A stretch of 35,243 nucleotides of DNA, taken from positions 1-35,243 of IMG/VR virus record IMGVR_UViG_3300008110_000686. One strand, given 5' to 3'. Within the stretch, counting starts at the first letter, position 1; each line of letters begins with the position of its first letter. Below, in pieces: positions 33,283 to 35,243 of the stretch. The position numbers were made by a program, and so were the translations under genes. A model generated the notes under the pieces. That model was not told where the DNA came from and did not search any database. It worked only from the letters and a program-made list of their open reading frames with translations. The DNA is from a virus.

Positions 33283-33700
33283 GTTTCTGATTCTCCGATC
33301 TCTTCATAGATGAGTTATATGCAAGAACTCTGCCAAAAGGATCTGTGATTGGCGTTGTTCCCATTACTTCAAATACGGTTGGGCTATCTGTTGGAAAGTT
33401 AATCTCTATCCAAATAATGTTGCCATGGTTATCTCTGATATTAGTAACCTTTTCTCTGGTTGTGATTCTCTCAGAAGTTCTAACCTGAATAATTTGATCG
33501 TTAGTATATTTGTTATCAAAAATCTGCTTGTCGCTTGATCTAGTTGTTGCAGAATTGCTAATGACTCCTTTGGCGTGGCAGTCAACAGTCTTATAATAGT
33601 GCCATTCTCTTACGATGGCTCCTGTGTCCTCATTCTGTGTATCAAACTGACGATATACGTCCATTTTCATAGACAGAACGGAGTCTATGAGGTCATTCAT
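33272..33700 (-). CDS. Head closure (stopper) protein
   Basis: A 142-residue protein following the head-tail adaptor gene. The pattern MKMDVYRQFDTQNEDTGAIV then WHYYKTVDCHAKGVISN is the standard beta start of SPP1 gp16/HK97 gp7-type stoppers. A loop with IFDNKYTNDQIIQVRTS leads to RDNHGNIIWIEINFPTD and TVFEVMGTTPITDPFGRVL, again typical of the fold. These proteins close the capsid pore after packaging. The ATG follows the upstream TAA directly (TAAATG), so the two are coupled. Confidence 0.7.
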   Translation of the reverse strand: MNDLIDSVLSMKMDVYRQFDTQNEDTGAIVREWHYYKTVDCHAKGVISNSATTRSSDKQIFDNKYTNDQIIQVRTSERITTREKVTNIRDNHGNIIWIEINFPTDSPTVFEVMGTTPITDPFGRVLAYNSSMKRSENQKLGQ

Positions 33701-34684
33701 TTAGATCACTACCATTTGAGTCAATACATACGCATCCAAAAGCTTGTCTACATATAAATTGCCAGTGCCCATAAATGAGTCTCCATTATATTCAAAGTTC
33801 CAGTCAAATGTCTTGACGTTCTTGACATACTTGTTTCTCCACATTTTATCTCTTGAGAAATAGTCTCTCATCAATTCAACGCATGCGATTTCAATTTCAT
33901 CTGGGACCTTCTCCCAGCCATATCTGCCCTGAACACGATATGTATAGTCTTTAAAGAACATTCCGCTGCCAGAGTAATTGATACTTGGCGGAACCATTCC
34001 ATTTGCTGTATACACAGTATTGTCCAGCATGTTAGCTCTATTTACCCTAATACCAAAACCCGATTCTGAGATCTGTGCATTGTAGCCCCAGTTATAAACA
34101 TTATTAATTGTGTCTTCTAAAAGAATATCATTCTGATATAGTTCATGCAATGTATTTAGTTTATATGGTAGAGGAAGAACATCTGAGCCTGAGCCATAAA
34201 CTGTTTGAACATCATCATATAAGTAGAAGTTCTGCCCTGTATAATTTTCAATAATTTTACGGGCATATCTTTCAGCGGCCAGAATCTCGTCATATGTTTT
34301 GTGATTTGGATCTGATGGGTCTACCCCAAATCCTAAATCACCTATAGCCTGAGTAATATCGCAATATGGAGTAACACAGAAAACAAGGTGCTCTTTCGTA
34401 ATGCTTTCTCCGCCTATATCGTACTGCCACAAAAACTTTAAAGTTCTATTTCTTGTAGTTAAAGACAGCGGAGGATATGCCTCATAGACACCTTGATCAG
34501 TTTCTACTTTTGTTGAAGTAATTGTCTGAAGAAGTTGTCCTGGCAGAATTGCTGGGGTAATAGCTGGATCCTCTGTAATGTCATAAATCTTTACAATAGG
34601 ATTGCTATCCGCATCTTGTGGCTGTCCCCTCCAAAAGACTTTTAGCTTTACTGGGGAATTTGTATTTAATAATATCTCAGCCAT
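33701..34684 (-). CDS. Head-tail connector (adaptor) protein with N-terminal beta domain
   Basis: A 327-residue protein. The first about 105 residues form an Ig-like beta module (PVKLKVFWRGQPQ, IVKIYDITEDPA, TLKFLWQYDIGGE, HLVFCVTPYCDI). The rest is of the HK97-gp6/SPP1-gp15 adaptor type: YDEILAAERYARKIIENYTG, QNFYLYDDVQTVYGSGSDVL, PLPYKLNTLHELYQND, then GWEKVPDEIEIACVELMRDY, and a C-terminal strand. The adaptor forms a dodecamer beneath the portal. Fusion to a beta module makes it about twice the length of the adaptor core. It starts 15 bases after the previous gene. Confidence 0.75.
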   Translation of the reverse strand: MAEILLNTNSPVKLKVFWRGQPQDADSNPIVKIYDITEDPAITPAILPGQLLQTITSTKVETDQGVYEAYPPLSLTTRNRTLKFLWQYDIGGESITKEHLVFCVTPYCDITQAIGDLGFGVDPSDPNHKTYDEILAAERYARKIIENYTGQNFYLYDDVQTVYGSGSDVLPLPYKLNTLHELYQNDILLEDTINNVYNWGYNAQISESGFGIRVNRANMLDNTVYTANGMVPPSINYSGSGMFFKDYTYRVQGRYGWEKVPDEIEIACVELMRDYFSRDKMWRNKYVKNVKTFDWNFEYNGDSFMGTGNLYVDKLLDAYVLTQMVVI

Positions 34685-34699
34685 TTATTTAGGTTTAGA

Positions 34700-34990
34700 T
34701 TAGCCGTAGTACTCTTGTACTTCCTTTGGTGTGGCTAAACGTCTAGTCATTCTGACAAGTACTGTATCTTCAGCAAGATCCTTCTTCGGATCAAACTTGG
34801 GTAGTACTTCATCAGAAATATCTTCTGCATCTTCAACGTCTTTCAACGTCTTTTTGTAAACTGCCCATGTCACGCCTTCTTCTGCTAGGGCTGCAATAAT
34901 ATCGTTCTTACTCCTGAGGCTACTTGCGTCTACCGCAAAATCATCGGCTATCTTCTTTAGCTCTGCTACCTTTAATGTCTCAAATGACAT
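34700..34990 (-). CDS. LEM/SAP- or Rho-N-like small protein
   Basis: A 96-residue acidic protein. It starts with FETLKVAELKKIADDFAVD followed by ASSLRSKNDIIAALAEEGV, a two-helix layout like the Rho N-terminal, SAP or HeH/LEM domains that bind nucleic acid; such domains are common between capsid and connector genes in actinophages. The C-terminal half is acidic and then basic (VLVRMTRRLATPKEVQEYYG). I set the start at the ATG at 34990, 6 bases after aggag; the upstream in-frame extension has no coding support. It has its own promoter at 35017-35045. Confidence 0.72.
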   Translation of the reverse strand: MSFETLKVAELKKIADDFAVDASSLRSKNDIIAALAEEGVTWAVYKKTLKDVEDAEDISDEVLPKFDPKKDLAEDTVLVRMTRRLATPKEVQEYYG

Positions 34991-35016
34991 ACATTCTCCT
35001 TTTTCTAGGTAAATCA

Positions 35017-35045
35017 ATTATAGCATCCTTAAATTAAAATGAAAA
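35017..35045 (-). promoter_or_regulatory. Promoter downstream of the capsid gene terminator
   Basis: Minus strand TTTTCA (35040-35045), a 17-base spacer, TATAAT (35017-35022), with TGC before the -10 (extended -10). The -35 box lies in the trailing strand of the terminator, so termination and new initiation are packed together. Confidence 0.6.
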
Positions 35046-35075
35046 GCCCCCAAAAATTAATTTGGGGGACTTTTC
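35041..35075 (-). terminator. Strong terminator after major capsid gene
   Basis: A long stem with gaaaag + cccccaaa on one side and tttggggg + cttttc on the other, with one unpaired A and an AT-rich loop. The minus-strand side ends in gggggcttttcatttt. It is nearly symmetrical, so it could act on both strands. It isolates the highly expressed capsid gene. Confidence 0.8.
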
Positions 35076-35098
35076 TTGCAGGTCTAATTCTTAATTAA

Positions 35099-35243
35099 TT
35101 AAGAAGCAACCTTAACGTTCTTGACTACGACCCAAGCGTCAGCTTGTTCGATCTGGACGCCAACACGAGTATACATTGTGTACTCAATTGAGTCCTTACG
35201 TGGCCAGAAGAAACGGTAAACAGTTACATCACGCTTGATACCA
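35099..35243 (-). CDS. Major capsid protein, C-terminal 47 residues (5' end off window)
   Basis: An open frame enters from the right edge and stops with TAA at 35099-35101. The 47 residues include KRDVTVYRFFWPRKDSIEYT, MYTRVGVQIEQADAWVVV and NVKVAS. A C-terminus with YRFFWPRKD, TMYTRVG and QADAWVV is characteristic of HK97-fold major capsid proteins in actinophages as I recall them, with aromatic-rich beta strands closing the axial domain. A strong terminator directly downstream and head-completion genes following agree. Only the end is visible, so fold and length cannot be judged. Confidence 0.75.
   Translation of the reverse strand, partial: GIKRDVTVYRFFWPRKDSIEYTMYTRVGVQIEQADAWVVVKNVKVAS

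Noticed and set aside
1-35243. CRISPR arrays, tRNA genes, insertion sequences, attachment sites
   Set aside because: No regularly spaced repeats, cloverleaf-like sequences, transposase motifs or integrase were seen while reading both strands. A search with tRNA and repeat finders would settle this.

Overview
This window looks like part of a tailed double-stranded DNA phage of siphovirus type, or a prophage region of one. Every credible gene is on the minus strand, so gene order runs from high to low coordinates. The base composition is AT-rich (judged by eye, not computed). The tail and replication proteins resemble actinobacteriophage families in my memory, but the AT-rich composition does not fit high-G+C soil actinobacteria. 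A low-G+C aquatic actinobacterial host is a reasonable inference, not a demonstrated fact. No integrase, lysis gene, terminase, portal or tRNA is visible. Both window ends cut genes: the major capsid protein at the right and a RecA-like recombinase at the left.

Layout in transcription order. (1) 35243-31991, head completion: capsid C-terminus, terminator and promoter, a small LEM/SAP-like protein, head-tail adaptor, head closure, neck protein and tail terminator. (2) 31878-30366: major tail protein, a terminator and promoter, then a pair of tail assembly chaperones joined by a -1 frameshift at CCCAAAC. (3) 30358-17657: a 2184-residue tape measure protein, then distal tail, baseplate hub and minor tail proteins. 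(4) 17688-9587: two very large beta-rich tail fibre-like proteins, three short helical proteins, a two-repeat surface-type protein and one more likely structural protein. (5) 9584-9518: a promoter with an inverted repeat over its -10 box, followed at once by an intrinsic terminator. (6) 9501-1, DNA metabolism: metallophosphoesterase, three small DNA- or zinc-binding proteins, DnaB-type helicase, DnaG-type primase, ssDNA-binding protein, a DNA polymerase III alpha subunit in two pieces, MazG-like pyrophosphohydrolase and RecA-like recombinase.

Genes are tightly packed. Many junctions are TAATG, TAGTG or ATGA overlaps, which suggests translational coupling. Most recognisable promoters are of the extended -10 type (TGnTATAAT).

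The main oddities are: the polymerase, whose two halves sit in different frames and appear to lack about 75-80 family residues including the conserved histidine-glycine segment; a tail fibre gene that stays open for 67 codons upstream of its only usual start codon, in a +1 frame to the gene before it; the promoter-operator-terminator module; a 37-residue zinc finger gene; and a promoter whose predicted start coincides with an ATG (leaderless).
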